Shown: positions 43,201 to 51,257 of the stretch, in pieces | Layout of the letters: each line of letters begins with the position of its first letter | Numbering within the stretch: the first letter of the stretch is position 1 | Origin: an uncultured Acidobacteriia bacterium | Lineage (GTDB): Bacteria > Acidobacteriota > Terriglobia > Bryobacterales > Bryobacteraceae | Reading direction: 5' to 3' | DNA: 64,000 nucleotides | Assembly: GCA_903929755.1 (NCBI GenBank) | Contig: CAIYVZ010000003.1 | Coordinates: 1-64,000 of the forward strand | Position numbers and translations under genes: made by a program | The notes under the pieces: model-generated | Seen by the model: the letters and a program-made list of their open reading frames with translations, nothing else | Databases searched by the model: none | What the model was told of the DNA's origin: nothing

Positions 43201-44233
43201 TGTTGTTCGTCGTATCCGGCAGATCCATCGGCTTCGCGCCTTCGATGAGCAACTGCGCGCCGTTCAGCGGACGATCCGTCTGGATTTCGAGGGACGCTAC
43301 CGTCCCTTCCACGGCGCGGAGATCGCCCCCGGGATCTTCGGTTTCCCCCGCCAGACCAGTCCAGCCGGGGAAAGCGTACGTAACCTTAATATTCTTCACG
43401 GAGGGCAGGTCCACCGTGTGGATCTTGTAATCGCTGGAACGCAGGCCACCCGCGGTGACATAGTATTCCACGTCCTCCGGCAGACCGACGAACATGAACC
43501 CGTACCCGGCGCCGCCCTTTTGCGACTCCATGGGAGCTTCTTCCCATTTGCCGGAGCTGGCGTACTTCACGAAAACGCTGGACTTCGCGGCCGTGAAGCC
43601 GTTGAGCTGGGCTGAAACAATAACATCCGTGCGGCGACGAATCGTCTTCGAACCAGGCTCAACCGTGATGGAATACAAAGGTTTAGCGGCATCCTTGGGA
43701 TAACTGCCCCACAAAAGCTGGGTGCCGTGCCCGAAAACTCCCGGGCCCCAGAACATGAGCCATGCGAGCACCCCGGCTGCCACAGCGGCACCCGAGGCGA
43801 AGCGGAAAATCAGACTGGAAGAGACCACCTGTTCGGGCTCGGCGTTACGCGCCACCCGCAGAGCGTCCGCCGCGAGCAAAGGCAGGAAGGGATCAGCAGC
43901 GTTTGCCTTCTGTTTTTCCGTGAAGGTAAGCAAACGCTGGTCGAAGTCGGGATACTTGTGCTCGGCATCCTGCGCGGCACCGCGGCGATTCATGCGCATG
44001 AGCGGCACCACCAGCGCCACAGCCACAGCCGCGCCAATCCCCACAAAGAGCGCAAACCGACCCACAAGAAGAGTACCTGGCGTGAAATTCGCCCAGATCA
44101 GCAGGCCTACTACCGCCAGCGTCACCAGCAGCGCGGCTCCGGCCACTGCGGCTGCGCCGCGCGACCAGGTTACCCAACGGAGACGCTTCTCCAGCCGGTC
44201 CAGATATTGCGAAAGGCTCTCAAGAGGATTCAT
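40208..44233 (-). CDS. DUF4175-like membrane protein with very long Gln/Gly-rich repeats
   Basis: A 1341-residue protein. Three N-terminal membrane segments are seen (about 29-50, 55-79, 145-168), followed by an Ig-like or cadherin-like beta region (YSITVEPGSKTIRRRTDVIV; VSPIEEVLVELSAEDEYPL) and helical repeats. From about residue 650 the chain is dominated by Gln: long QQGQQG runs near 41880-42030 and an almost pure GQ dipeptide run near 40735-40855. Coiled-coil stretches with NLGGAQPDAAKKLRDAMGKS and a C-terminal part (AYAELMRDIGRLRNDVSGDR) are conserved-looking. The overall plan fits DUF4175-type proteins encoded after BatA and MoxR in several phyla; function unknown. It is the last gene of the seven-gene block, overlapping the BatA-like gene by four bases. 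Confidence 0.8.
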   Translation of the reverse strand: MNPLESLSQYLDRLEKRLRWVTWSRGAAAVAGAALLVTLAVVGLLIWANFTPGTLLVGRFALFVGIGAAVAVALVVPLMRMNRRGAAQDAEHKYPDFDQRLLTFTEKQKANAADPFLPLLAADALRVARNAEPEQVVSSSLIFRFASGAAVAAGVLAWLMFWGPGVFGHGTQLLWGSYPKDAAKPLYSITVEPGSKTIRRRTDVIVSAQLNGFTAAKSSVFVKYASSGKWEEAPMESQKGGAGYGFMFVGLPEDVEYYVTAGGLRSSDYKIHTVDLPSVKNIKVTYAFPGWTGLAGETEDPGGDLRAVEGTVASLEIQTDRPLNGAQLLIEGAKPMDLPDTTNNKTNAKVTIEKDGTYHLSVVDHGEVVRLTDDYFIEARKVSPPTVRITKPGRDAKVSPIEEVLVELSAEDEYPLQELDLHYSVNGAPEKTLNMLKDKGAKKFQATTLLAMEDFKLVPGDIVSIYATAKDGKNSAKTDMFFIQAVPFEFNYTQSQQAGGGGGGGGGEQEQQISERQKEIIAATFNQVKGDAKAKAAAAENAKYLSEVQGKLRDQAKSLADRTRARQLDSAGAAVSQFVKEMDAAIAAMTSATDKLKAQAFQDALTPEQQALQHLLRAESTFRDIQVQVSRSGGGGGGGGGGAGRDLANLFDLELDKDKNQYESNASSQQEQKQQAVDDAMKKLADLARRQQELAQQQQQPNAQQLAQQRWQQEMLRREAEQLRREMEQLQRGEQGQQGQQSASQQGQQGQQGQQGQQGQQGQQGQQGQQGQSGQQAGQQNARNQQGQQQQGQQQAQQQQQAQGQQAQQQQAQQQQGMNRPGSRQEQASRQQLEQAIRQLEQATRDMSSAASARQPGQQGGAAGQTEAQRAAERLKQAQQSIQSMRSQQNGTEMAELANKAEELAGHQQDFEQRLRKNFGQGQENQQAGQQMAEEKKGMRESYEQLQKQMQQATRNLGGAQPDAAKKLRDAMGKSQQDEVQSKMEWTEAALRQGYGQYAVMREAPVTRSLNDLKDELKKLASQAGQQGQQGQGTSDDRSQVAMQQALNQAERIRRNMEQLARGALDQQNGRNGQQAGNQPGQQGRNGQQGQGQQPGQNGRQGGQQPGQGQQGGQQQARNGQQGQQQGQGQQGQGQGQGQGQGQGQGQGQGQGQGQGQGQGQGQGQGQGQQGGGQQGGGGGVNNAGNRNGGNVGAFGGANNGQFNGGAGRWDENRRIEGSTFDNPRNGNGIQTQAQADQAYAELMRDIGRLRNDVSGDRDLAKEYQELARQAQQLDPKRWATNGQLDQVINGQVMPAIDQLELLLRRKLDANDGSVRSTSPRNTPPGYASAVAEYYKRLSKQ
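40735..40855. repeat. Hexanucleotide tandem repeat encoding a Gly-Gln run
   Basis: About 20 copies of a six-base unit (plus strand CCTTGG, CCCTGG, CCTTGA, CCCTGA variants) encode an uninterrupted alternating GQ stretch in the minus-strand protein. The variation is confined to two positions per unit, so the protein repeat is kept. The antisense frame reads as Leu/Thr/Ala repeats and produces a misleading long open frame. Confidence 0.9.
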
Positions 44234-46281
44234 GCAGCTTCCTTACCGGCCAGATGCCGGTTACCCAATATCGATTCGGCGACCGCCAGCATTGCAAGCA
44301 AGGCCAGCACCCACCACCAAAGTTCCGATTTCACTTCGCGGGTATTCGATCCCGTCGGATTTGCACCTGACGAAGCCGCGCCCGGCGTATTCGAGGCTAT
44401 CCCTGTATTTTTCCACAATTCGATGGTCTCTGCCGGGACCACCGTAAAATCTGATTCCCGCCGGTCCGCATTCACCGCCGCCAACTCTTGCCGCCCGTTG
44501 GCGCGGCGAATCTCGAAGAAACCCTCCGAGGGGAACTGATAGTTGGTCGCTTTCGACGATTCCGACAGCGTCATCATGCGTTTGCCGTCAGGGCCGAGGA
44601 TCTCCACCGGAACATTGCGCTCACGGACGCTGCGCAGTTCTACAAACGAACCCACACGGTACGCACCACGCCCCGAACCGACGCCGCCCATTTCGTGAGT
44701 CGTCTGCTCCAGAAACGGCAGCCAGATCGGCTGCAGCGGCAGGTTGTTCGCAATATTGTCGAAAGCCGACGCGAATACCAGCGCATGCCCTTCGCCGATC
44801 TTCCGGTCTACGAAAAGCGGCAGACCGTTGGCGAGGCGGGCAGCAATGCGGGTCTCCGGAGATTCCTGCGGAGTCTGCAGCTTTACGTACTGGAAGATCT
44901 GCACGGCGTCCCAACTGGCGGAGCCGCGCGAGGAGGCGAGGGAGAACGCCGGGTACGAGGTGTCGATCTGCGCCACCGTTTGCACTGGCTCGTCACCGGT
45001 GATGGTATGAATCTGCGTGGCAGGGAAGCCGGCGACCGGAATATTGCGCCCCGGCGTCGTGTAGCGTCCGAGAGAAATCAGCACCGAACCGCCACCCTGC
45101 ACAAATTTCTCAAGGGAATCTTCGAGGCTGCGCGGCAGCGGGCCTGGATCCGCCAGGATCGCGAAGGCGAATTTCGAGATATCGGCATTGGCCGCCTGAT
45201 CCGGAGTGCGCGAGTCGAGCGTAAACGCCGCATCGGTAGCGGATTCCAGAGCGGTCTTCACATAAAGAGTACTGGCCGCGTCGCTGGCGGAATGCAGCAG
45301 AAGCGCCGGTTTGGGGTCCGCACGTTCCACAGAGAAGAACCAGTGGTCGTCCTGGGGGAAGGCGTCGGCAGAATCGATGCGGATTTCGCATTTGGTGAGA
45401 CCGTAGGGGACGTCAAGCGTCAGAAATTCAGCCGTCGCACGGCCACCCGGCGTGAGCTTCACCTGCTTCGATTCCACGGTTTTTCCATTCGCAACCAGTG
45501 AAACCGTGCGCGTGGCCATGTCGCCGCCATACGAAGCGACGGTGGCCAGAGTCCGGACCTTCTTCGTATCAAACACGCGGCGCGGGGCGTCAACCGCCTC
45601 AATCGTCCAGTTTGGCACCGGCCCGTCGCCCACATTGTGGACATTCAACTTCGTGCCATCGTTCAAACGAAGATCGGCAAAGCTGGCGGGCAGCGAAGAT
45701 TTCTGCAGATCCGTGAAAACATGGGCGTCCACGTTGGTCTTATAGCCTTCGCTGGTGGAGCGAAGAACCCGCGCGATCTCAGCATAGGAACTGGCGTCGT
45801 CGCCCGGGTCCAGCGCCGAAACAGCTGCCCGCAGAATTTGCTTGTCGCCCGTCATATCGGTCACCAGCTTCGCCGGCCCGCCGAACGTGACCACCTGGCC
45901 ACGATCCGCCGCAGACAGCTTGCCAATTTCATCCAGGGCCTGCTGTTTCGCTTTCGCGAAGGCCCCGCCCCGGCGCATACTCAGCGAGTTATCCAGAGCA
46001 AAGACTACCGTGCGGGCAGAGTTCGGATTGCTGACCGCGGAGGAACTAATGTAGGGCCGCGAAAACGCCAGTACCAGCAGCAGGATAAACAACGCCCGCA
46101 GGGCAAACAGCAGCAAATACTTCAGCCGACGATGCTTCACCGAGCTCTGCGTCCGCCGCTCGAAGAACATGAGAGAGCTGAACTTTATTGGCGTCTGCTG
46201 GTACTGGCGCAGCAGATGGATATAGACCGGCAGCCCGACTGCTGCGGCCCCGGCGAGAAACCATGGCGTGAGAAACCCCAA
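44230..46281 (-). CDS. BatA-like membrane protein with vWA domain
   Basis: A 683-residue inner-membrane protein. The N-terminal BatA-type double-membrane region is clear (LTPWFLAGAAAVGLPVYIHL, then PIKFSSLMFFERR, then LLLFALRALFILLLVLAFSR). A von Willebrand A domain follows with an intact MIDAS motif D97-N-S99-L-S101. The middle contains a GATase1-like segment (SVLISLGRYTTPGRNIPVAG, and EGHALVFASAFDN). A last membrane helix lies at about 655-675 (LWWWVLALLAMLAVAES). Such proteins work with MoxR ATPases and DUF58 proteins, probably in envelope protein or cofactor maturation. It starts directly after the DUF58 stop without any gap. Confidence 0.85.
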   Translation of the reverse strand: MGFLTPWFLAGAAAVGLPVYIHLLRQYQQTPIKFSSLMFFERRTQSSVKHRRLKYLLLFALRALFILLLVLAFSRPYISSSAVSNPNSARTVVFALDNSLSMRRGGAFAKAKQQALDEIGKLSAADRGQVVTFGGPAKLVTDMTGDKQILRAAVSALDPGDDASSYAEIARVLRSTSEGYKTNVDAHVFTDLQKSSLPASFADLRLNDGTKLNVHNVGDGPVPNWTIEAVDAPRRVFDTKKVRTLATVASYGGDMATRTVSLVANGKTVESKQVKLTPGGRATAEFLTLDVPYGLTKCEIRIDSADAFPQDDHWFFSVERADPKPALLLHSASDAASTLYVKTALESATDAAFTLDSRTPDQAANADISKFAFAILADPGPLPRSLEDSLEKFVQGGGSVLISLGRYTTPGRNIPVAGFPATQIHTITGDEPVQTVAQIDTSYPAFSLASSRGSASWDAVQIFQYVKLQTPQESPETRIAARLANGLPLFVDRKIGEGHALVFASAFDNIANNLPLQPIWLPFLEQTTHEMGGVGSGRGAYRVGSFVELRSVRERNVPVEILGPDGKRMMTLSESSKATNYQFPSEGFFEIRRANGRQELAAVNADRRESDFTVVPAETIELWKNTGIASNTPGAASSGANPTGSNTREVKSELWWWVLALLAMLAVAESILGNRHLAGKEAA

Positions 46282-47184
46282 TTACCTTCTCCTCTGGCGA
46301 ATTGCGAGATAGTTGCGCAGACCCTGATCAAGGGGCTTTGAGGTATCCAGAAACACATAGTCCAGACCCGCCGCAGCCGCTTTATCCGCCAGTTGCTTGC
46401 AGTGATTATTGATCTTGTCGCGGTATTCGTTCCGGGCGTATTCGGGCGAAATTTCCATCGCCGTCTCATCTTCGGCGTCGATCAGCAGTACCGGATCCCG
46501 GAACTTTGGCGCCAGTTCGTTGGGATCCAGAAGATGGAACATCACCACATCGTTGCCCCGATACCGCAAAGGCTCTACCGCTTTGATGATTTCGGTGGGA
46601 TCGGCGTAGAAATCCGACAGCACCGCCACAATGCTGCGGCGATGCAGGAATTCCTGAAAGTGGTGGAACGGTTTCACGAAATCCGTGCGCGCGCCGTTCT
46701 CCGCTTTTTCAATGGTGTGCAGCAGCCGGACCAACTGGCCCTGCCGAGTGGAAGGCGGCACATACGCGCGAACATCGTCGTCGAAAACGATAATGCCCGC
46801 GGCGTCGCGCTGCTGTGACGACATATAGACGAGCGATGCCGCAATAAACCGGGCGTAGTCGAGCTTCGAGATGGTCCCGCCCTTGTACGCGACGGTGCCA
46901 TACGACATGGACGCGCTGGTATCCAGCAGCACCAGCAACTGGGAGTTGGTCTCGCCCTTGAACCGCTTCAGGTAAATACGGTCCGAGCGGGCATAGACGT
47001 TCCAGTCTACGTGGCGCAGATCGTCACCCTCCACATATTGGCGGTATTCGGCGAACTCCTGGCTGAAGCCGAAGGTCGGTGAGCGGTGCAGACCGGCGAC
47101 GAAACCATCAACCACGGTCTTGGCTATCAGGTCGAGCGACCCAATGGACGCGAGGACCTGCGGGTCCAGAAAGCGCTGCAGCAT
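46282..47184 (-). CDS. DUF58 domain protein
   Basis: A 300-residue protein of the DUF58 family, a permanent companion of MoxR ATPases. It has the signature VEGDDLRHVDWNVYARSDRI (about 51-70), followed by a vWA-like fold with the motif D88-T-S90-A-S92 in LLVLLDTSASMSYG. No membrane segment is visible, so it is probably cytoplasmic or attached through BatA. Its start is nine bases from the moxR stop. Function is inferred from family context: an adaptor or substrate-binding partner for the ATPase. Confidence 0.93.
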   Translation of the reverse strand: MLQRFLDPQVLASIGSLDLIAKTVVDGFVAGLHRSPTFGFSQEFAEYRQYVEGDDLRHVDWNVYARSDRIYLKRFKGETNSQLLVLLDTSASMSYGTVAYKGGTISKLDYARFIAASLVYMSSQQRDAAGIIVFDDDVRAYVPPSTRQGQLVRLLHTIEKAENGARTDFVKPFHHFQEFLHRRSIVAVLSDFYADPTEIIKAVEPLRYRGNDVVMFHLLDPNELAPKFRDPVLLIDAEDETAMEISPEYARNEYRDKINNHCKQLADKAAAAGLDYVFLDTSKPLDQGLRNYLAIRQRRR

Positions 47185-47193
47185 GTGAAGCGT

Positions 47194-48219
47194 TTACTCC
47201 CTGGGGGCGGGTTTCGCCTGCAGAATCTGATTGAGAACATCATCCGGCGTTACCCGGTCGGATTCGGCATGGAAATTGAGCAGGATGCGGTGCCGCAGAA
47301 TCGGGACATAAAGCTCGCGCACGTCCTCAAAGCTCACGTGATAGCGGCCCTTCATCAGAGCTCGTGCCTTCGATGCGAGCACAAGATTCTGCGCAGCGCG
47401 GACGCTGCCTCCGTAGTTGACGTACTTCTTCACCACATCGGGCGCAGCCGGATCCTTAAATCGCGTGGCTCGAACGAGTTCGATGGCGTACTTCGCGACA
47501 GTCTCGCCGATGGGCGTCATGCGGACCAGTTGCTGGAATGAGAGCAACTCTTCACAACTGGTGATGGAATCAACCTTTGAGACATGGGTGGTCGTCGTCA
47601 GGTCGATAACCTGCAGTTCCTGCTCGGCTGTCAGATAGTCGAGCATGATATTGAACAGGAAACGATCCAGCTGGGCTTCCGGCAACGGATACGTGCCTTC
47701 CAGTTCAATGGGATTCTGCGTAGCAAGCACGAAGAACGGCGCAGGCAATTTATAGTGATGGCCGCGTACCGTGCAACTCCGCTCCTGCATGGCTTCCAGC
47801 AATGCCGACTGCGTCTTCGGGGGCGTACGGTTGATTTCGTCGGCCAACAGAACGTTGGCAAAAATGGGCCCCTGAACAAAGGTCCACGTACGGTGCCCGG
47901 TAGTCGGATCTTCCTCGATGATGTCGGTACCGGTGATGTCGGTCGGCATCAAATCGGGCGTGAACTGGATGCGCTTGAAGAGCATGCCCAGAACATCAGA
48001 TATCGTGCGCACAAGTAGAGTTTTCGCGGTGCCGGGGAGGCCAGTGATCAGGCAGTGGCCGCCCACGTACAGGCCAATGCGGACCTGCTCAATCACTTCG
48101 TCCTGGCCGACGATAACGCGCTTCACCTGCCGGACGATCTCGGCATCGACTTCACGGAAACGCGTAATCCGCGACATTAAAACATCGGGTTCAATTGGAG
48201 TGGTCTCGTTTGTGGACAT
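47194..48219 (-). CDS. MoxR-family AAA+ ATPase
   Basis: A 341-residue MoxR AAA+ ATPase. Walker A is at G60-L-P-G-T-A-K-T67 and Walker B at LLADEINRTPPKTQSALLEA with D127 and E128; sensor and arginine-finger regions follow (FVLATQNPIELEGTYPLPEA, QLDRFLFNI). MoxR proteins are chaperone-like ATPases acting with vWA and DUF58 partners to mature or activate target proteins, often enzymes needing metal insertion. Here the partners are on both sides, in the order vWA/GATase, caspase-fold, TPR-protease, MoxR, DUF58, BatA, DUF4175-like. The target is unknown. Confidence 0.95.
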   Translation of the reverse strand: MSTNETTPIEPDVLMSRITRFREVDAEIVRQVKRVIVGQDEVIEQVRIGLYVGGHCLITGLPGTAKTLLVRTISDVLGMLFKRIQFTPDLMPTDITGTDIIEEDPTTGHRTWTFVQGPIFANVLLADEINRTPPKTQSALLEAMQERSCTVRGHHYKLPAPFFVLATQNPIELEGTYPLPEAQLDRFLFNIMLDYLTAEQELQVIDLTTTTHVSKVDSITSCEELLSFQQLVRMTPIGETVAKYAIELVRATRFKDPAAPDVVKKYVNYGGSVRAAQNLVLASKARALMKGRYHVSFEDVRELYVPILRHRILLNFHAESDRVTPDDVLNQILQAKPAPRE

Positions 48220-48225
48220 GAGTTC

Positions 48226-50373
48226 CTATGGTTTTGGGCCTTCGCCGCTCAGTTCGAGCAGCAACTTTTGGGCGGGCCGGAAATCCGGAGCCGCTTCGAG
48301 TGCGTTGAAAGCTTCCTCTCTGGCCTTGTCTTTCAGGCCCTGCGCGTTTAGTGCTCTTGCAAGATTGTAATGGGCACCCGCCATGTCGATCGGTTTCAGG
48401 GCGAGTTGGACCGCGTACTCACGCGCGGCTTTGTCCGGCTGGCCGGTGGCGAGGGCCAGTTCCGCTAGTTTGGGGTGAAGCTGTTGATCGAGAGGGCTGA
48501 TGTAAAGGAGGCGCTCCAGCGCGGCAGCGGCTTCCTTCTTCCTGCCTGCTTCGTCCAGCAGTTTCGACAGCTCAAAAACGGGGGCGGAATCGCGGCCACC
48601 CTGTTTCGAGTATTTCTCGTATTCGGTGAGGGCGCAGGCCTTATCGCCCTTTTTCATGCAGGCCTGGGCTACCACCACGTAGGCGTTGCCCGCTTCCACG
48701 TAATCGGGGTAGAGAGTTTCCAGTTCCCTGCCCTTCTTCATAATCTCTTCGGTGTTGGGCTCCGCCTCGCGCGCCATCTTGTTTAGTTCGGCCAGGCTCT
48801 TGGTCCAGACTTCGAAGTTTTTCACGGTAACGGCGGTTTCTTTGTCCACCTCGGCCAGGAAGTCCTTGTCGAAAGCTTCCGGCTCCATGCCAAGCTCATC
48901 ACGGAGAACGTCAACGGTGGGCCGGTTCTTCGCGAACTGGTGAGCGATGTCCAGAAGCTTCTTTTCACCCCAACGCTTCGCGATGTAATCGCAAATGCGC
49001 CCTGCCTGGTAATAGGAGACGATCACCTGGGAAGGATACGACGGATGAACGAAGCCGCGGTCGATTTTGGCCACAGGCAGCAGTTTTTTATCCCGGATCG
49101 CGGTAATGATGCTCGGCGTAACCCGGTCGCCCCAGTCGGCGTTGGTGGCGGATTCTTCGTGAACCGCCACGCCTTCGGTGAACCAGCGCGGGACCCGGTA
49201 GTTCGTCAGCGTCAGAATGTAAACGTGGCTCAGTTCGTGCCACAGAGTTCCCGCCCAGTGAAATTCGCCCGGCGTGCGCCCGGAGGGGCTATCCATCGCC
49301 ACAACGTCATTAAACGTGACGCCGAGCGCGCCCAGGCCAGGCAGCCCCATCGTGCGGACCGCGAAGTCTTCATGATTCGGGTAGACCTCCAGCTGCACAG
49401 GCTTCTTCAGCTTGAACTCGTATTTCTTTTCGTAGACCGCCATCGCCCGCAGCAACTCGGCTTCGAAGTAAGGCCGCAGCGCCGCCGACTCCTTTTTGTT
49501 CATCTTCAGGATGGAGACCGGCGTGGTGAAGGTGTCGAAATCTTTGTACGTATCCATCAGCCGCAGGGAATTGACAGTGGCGGCATCCCGGAAGTGGTTT
49601 GTGTACGAGAGTTCCAGTTCCAAACGGGCTTCTTCTTCGCGACCGAGGCGCATCAGATTCACACCCAGTTGTGCGTGCGCGGTCCAGAGCGTGGGTTCCG
49701 CCGCGATGGCCTTGCGATAGTACGCGATGCCCTCTTCGTAGCGACGATTCAGCACCATCAAATGCGCGATCAGCGCAAAACCTTTCGCCCGGTTGGCCAG
49801 CTTGGGGGCCCAGGTGGATTCCTTGTCATCCAAAAGATCGAGCGCCGTGTGTATCGCGATAGCCCCCAGCGCGGTGGGTTCGATTTTCAGCGCGGCATCG
49901 GCTTCTTCAGCCGCTTTTTTGTGGTCGTCGTCTTCCAGCGCCATGCGCGCTTTGATTTCGTACGCATGGTAGAGCTTCGGATCGATTTCGAGGGCTTTAT
50001 CCGCGGCTTCGCCAGCCTTGGGGTTGAACTCTTCTACCAAAACATCGGCCGTTGCCAGATACGCCTGGGCGTTCTTCGGATCGATTTCCAGAGCTTCCTG
50101 ATAGAGTTTCACTGCTTCGTTCGGAGCAAACCGCTCGGCGAACAACTGCCCCCAGCGGACCCGATACTGCGCATTGTCCGGGTAGGCGGCAACCAGCGCC
50201 TTAAACAGATTATTGGCGCTCTCAAACTCTCCCGCCGTCCAAAGCGCTTCGGCCGCCTGCAACGTCGCGGCATTGCCCGATGTGGAGGCCGGCGGCTGGG
50301 CAGGCTTCCGCACGGGCGTCTGCGCAAAGCACAGAAACGCCGTCAACGCGATAGCGATGCCCGCCGGTCTCAT
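48226..50373 (-). CDS. TPR protein with gluzincin (peptidase MA-like) metallopeptidase site
   Basis: A 715-residue exported protein (signal peptide RPAGIAIALTAFLCFAQ). The first 270 residues are TPR repeats (EALWTAGEFESANNLFKALV, AVKLYQEALEIDPKNAQAYL). A peptidase MA-like domain follows with the zinc motif H379-E380-L-S-H383 and the third ligand E400 in PRWFTEGVAVHEES, so the protease site looks intact. More TPRs complete the C-terminus (YEKYSKQGGRDSAPVFELSK, AAAALERLLYISPLDQQ). Its start overlaps the stop of the caspase-fold gene (ATGA), and six bases separate it from moxR, so it is part of the block. A periplasmic protease or protein-holding role is inferred. Confidence 0.88.
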   Translation of the reverse strand: MRPAGIAIALTAFLCFAQTPVRKPAQPPASTSGNAATLQAAEALWTAGEFESANNLFKALVAAYPDNAQYRVRWGQLFAERFAPNEAVKLYQEALEIDPKNAQAYLATADVLVEEFNPKAGEAADKALEIDPKLYHAYEIKARMALEDDDHKKAAEEADAALKIEPTALGAIAIHTALDLLDDKESTWAPKLANRAKGFALIAHLMVLNRRYEEGIAYYRKAIAAEPTLWTAHAQLGVNLMRLGREEEARLELELSYTNHFRDAATVNSLRLMDTYKDFDTFTTPVSILKMNKKESAALRPYFEAELLRAMAVYEKKYEFKLKKPVQLEVYPNHEDFAVRTMGLPGLGALGVTFNDVVAMDSPSGRTPGEFHWAGTLWHELSHVYILTLTNYRVPRWFTEGVAVHEESATNADWGDRVTPSIITAIRDKKLLPVAKIDRGFVHPSYPSQVIVSYYQAGRICDYIAKRWGEKKLLDIAHQFAKNRPTVDVLRDELGMEPEAFDKDFLAEVDKETAVTVKNFEVWTKSLAELNKMAREAEPNTEEIMKKGRELETLYPDYVEAGNAYVVVAQACMKKGDKACALTEYEKYSKQGGRDSAPVFELSKLLDEAGRKKEAAAALERLLYISPLDQQLHPKLAELALATGQPDKAAREYAVQLALKPIDMAGAHYNLARALNAQGLKDKAREEAFNALEAAPDFRPAQKLLLELSGEGPKP

Positions 50374-51257
50374 TTGTCGATCTCGCTTTGCGTCCGCGCC
50401 AAATCCAGCAACAGCGCGTTCATCTGCTTCCGGTAGTCTTCCGGAGCCATCAGGTCTTTCTGATACTTCAGGTTGTCAATCCGGTTCTCGATGTCTTCTT
50501 TCTTGCTGACCAGCGTGCGCTTGGCAGGGTCATTGACGACAGCTGCCGCGGAGCCATACCGGATCAGCGTAAAGGCGTTGGCGCGCTGCGGATCTTCCAG
50601 CTGCGAATGCTCGGTCGCCAGACGCTTCTGGTCTGTGAAGAACGCGGTCGTCTTGGTCTGCGCGTATTTGTAGGCCTCGAGCGCCGTCACCACTTCGTTT
50701 TTGTCCGTGTCGGCAGCCGGATCACGCAACGCTTCCACCCAGTAGCGGCCAAACAGCGTCGCATTCTTCTCGCTGCCGGATTTCGTAGCTGTAATCACGG
50801 TCCGGCCATCGTGCTTGAGCGCAGGCAGAATGCCTCCGCTGGCGCTCGTCATATCCACCACCAGCTGGCGCGCTGCCGGAATTTTGTTCAGCAGCGCGGC
50901 CAACTCTGTGCCGGAAATATCCGGACCCACCAGGTTGAACTTGTACTCCGTGCCATCGAAAGTGCCGTGGCCGATCATCATCAACACGACAACATCAGGC
51001 GTTTTCGCGTCAGAAGCGAGCTTCGCCAGTGCAGCGGTCATCTTCGCCTTCGTGGCATCCGCGCCCTTCAGCGTGGTGATGATCCGGTCGGTTGCGCCGC
51101 CCGTCTTCAGCAGCTTGTCGGTATCCGCGGCCAGCAGGGCAAAGCGCTGTTCGTAGTCGGGCTCACCACCCAGTCCCGCAACCGTCAGAAAGAAAGTGGC
51201 GCCGTGCAGAGCGGTGGGCATAGCCGCAAGAAGAACGGTTGCCAGAAGCTTTTTCAC
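50370..51257 (-). CDS. Exported caspase-fold protein lacking the catalytic cysteine
   Basis: A 295-residue protein. The GTG at 51257 overlaps the upstream stop (TAGTG), has a GGGGGG ribosome site and opens on a signal peptide (MKKLLATVLLAAMPTALHGA); an in-frame ATG 15 bases earlier is possible. The body follows the C14/caspase-like plan: a GHG motif with H97 in VVLMMIGHGTFDG, a DISGTELAALLNKIPAARQL helix, then the strand where active members have DxCxSG. Here it reads VVDMTSASGG (D135-M-T137), and no cysteine exists anywhere in the protein. FGRYWVEALRDP and DTDKNEVVTALEAYKYA match the rest of the fold. A coiled coil ends it. It is probably an inactive scaffold; the caspase assignment is by eye. 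Confidence 0.7.
   Translation of the reverse strand: MKKLLATVLLAAMPTALHGATFFLTVAGLGGEPDYEQRFALLAADTDKLLKTGGATDRIITTLKGADATKAKMTAALAKLASDAKTPDVVVLMMIGHGTFDGTEYKFNLVGPDISGTELAALLNKIPAARQLVVDMTSASGGILPALKHDGRTVITATKSGSEKNATLFGRYWVEALRDPAADTDKNEVVTALEAYKYAQTKTTAFFTDQKRLATEHSQLEDPQRANAFTLIRYGSAAAVVNDPAKRTLVSKKEDIENRIDNLKYQKDLMAPEDYRKQMNALLLDLARTQSEIDK

Noticed and set aside
48940-50436. Plus-strand open frame of 498 codons
   Set aside because: Antisense to the TPR/gluzincin gene, rich in Arg, with no motif or ribosome site.
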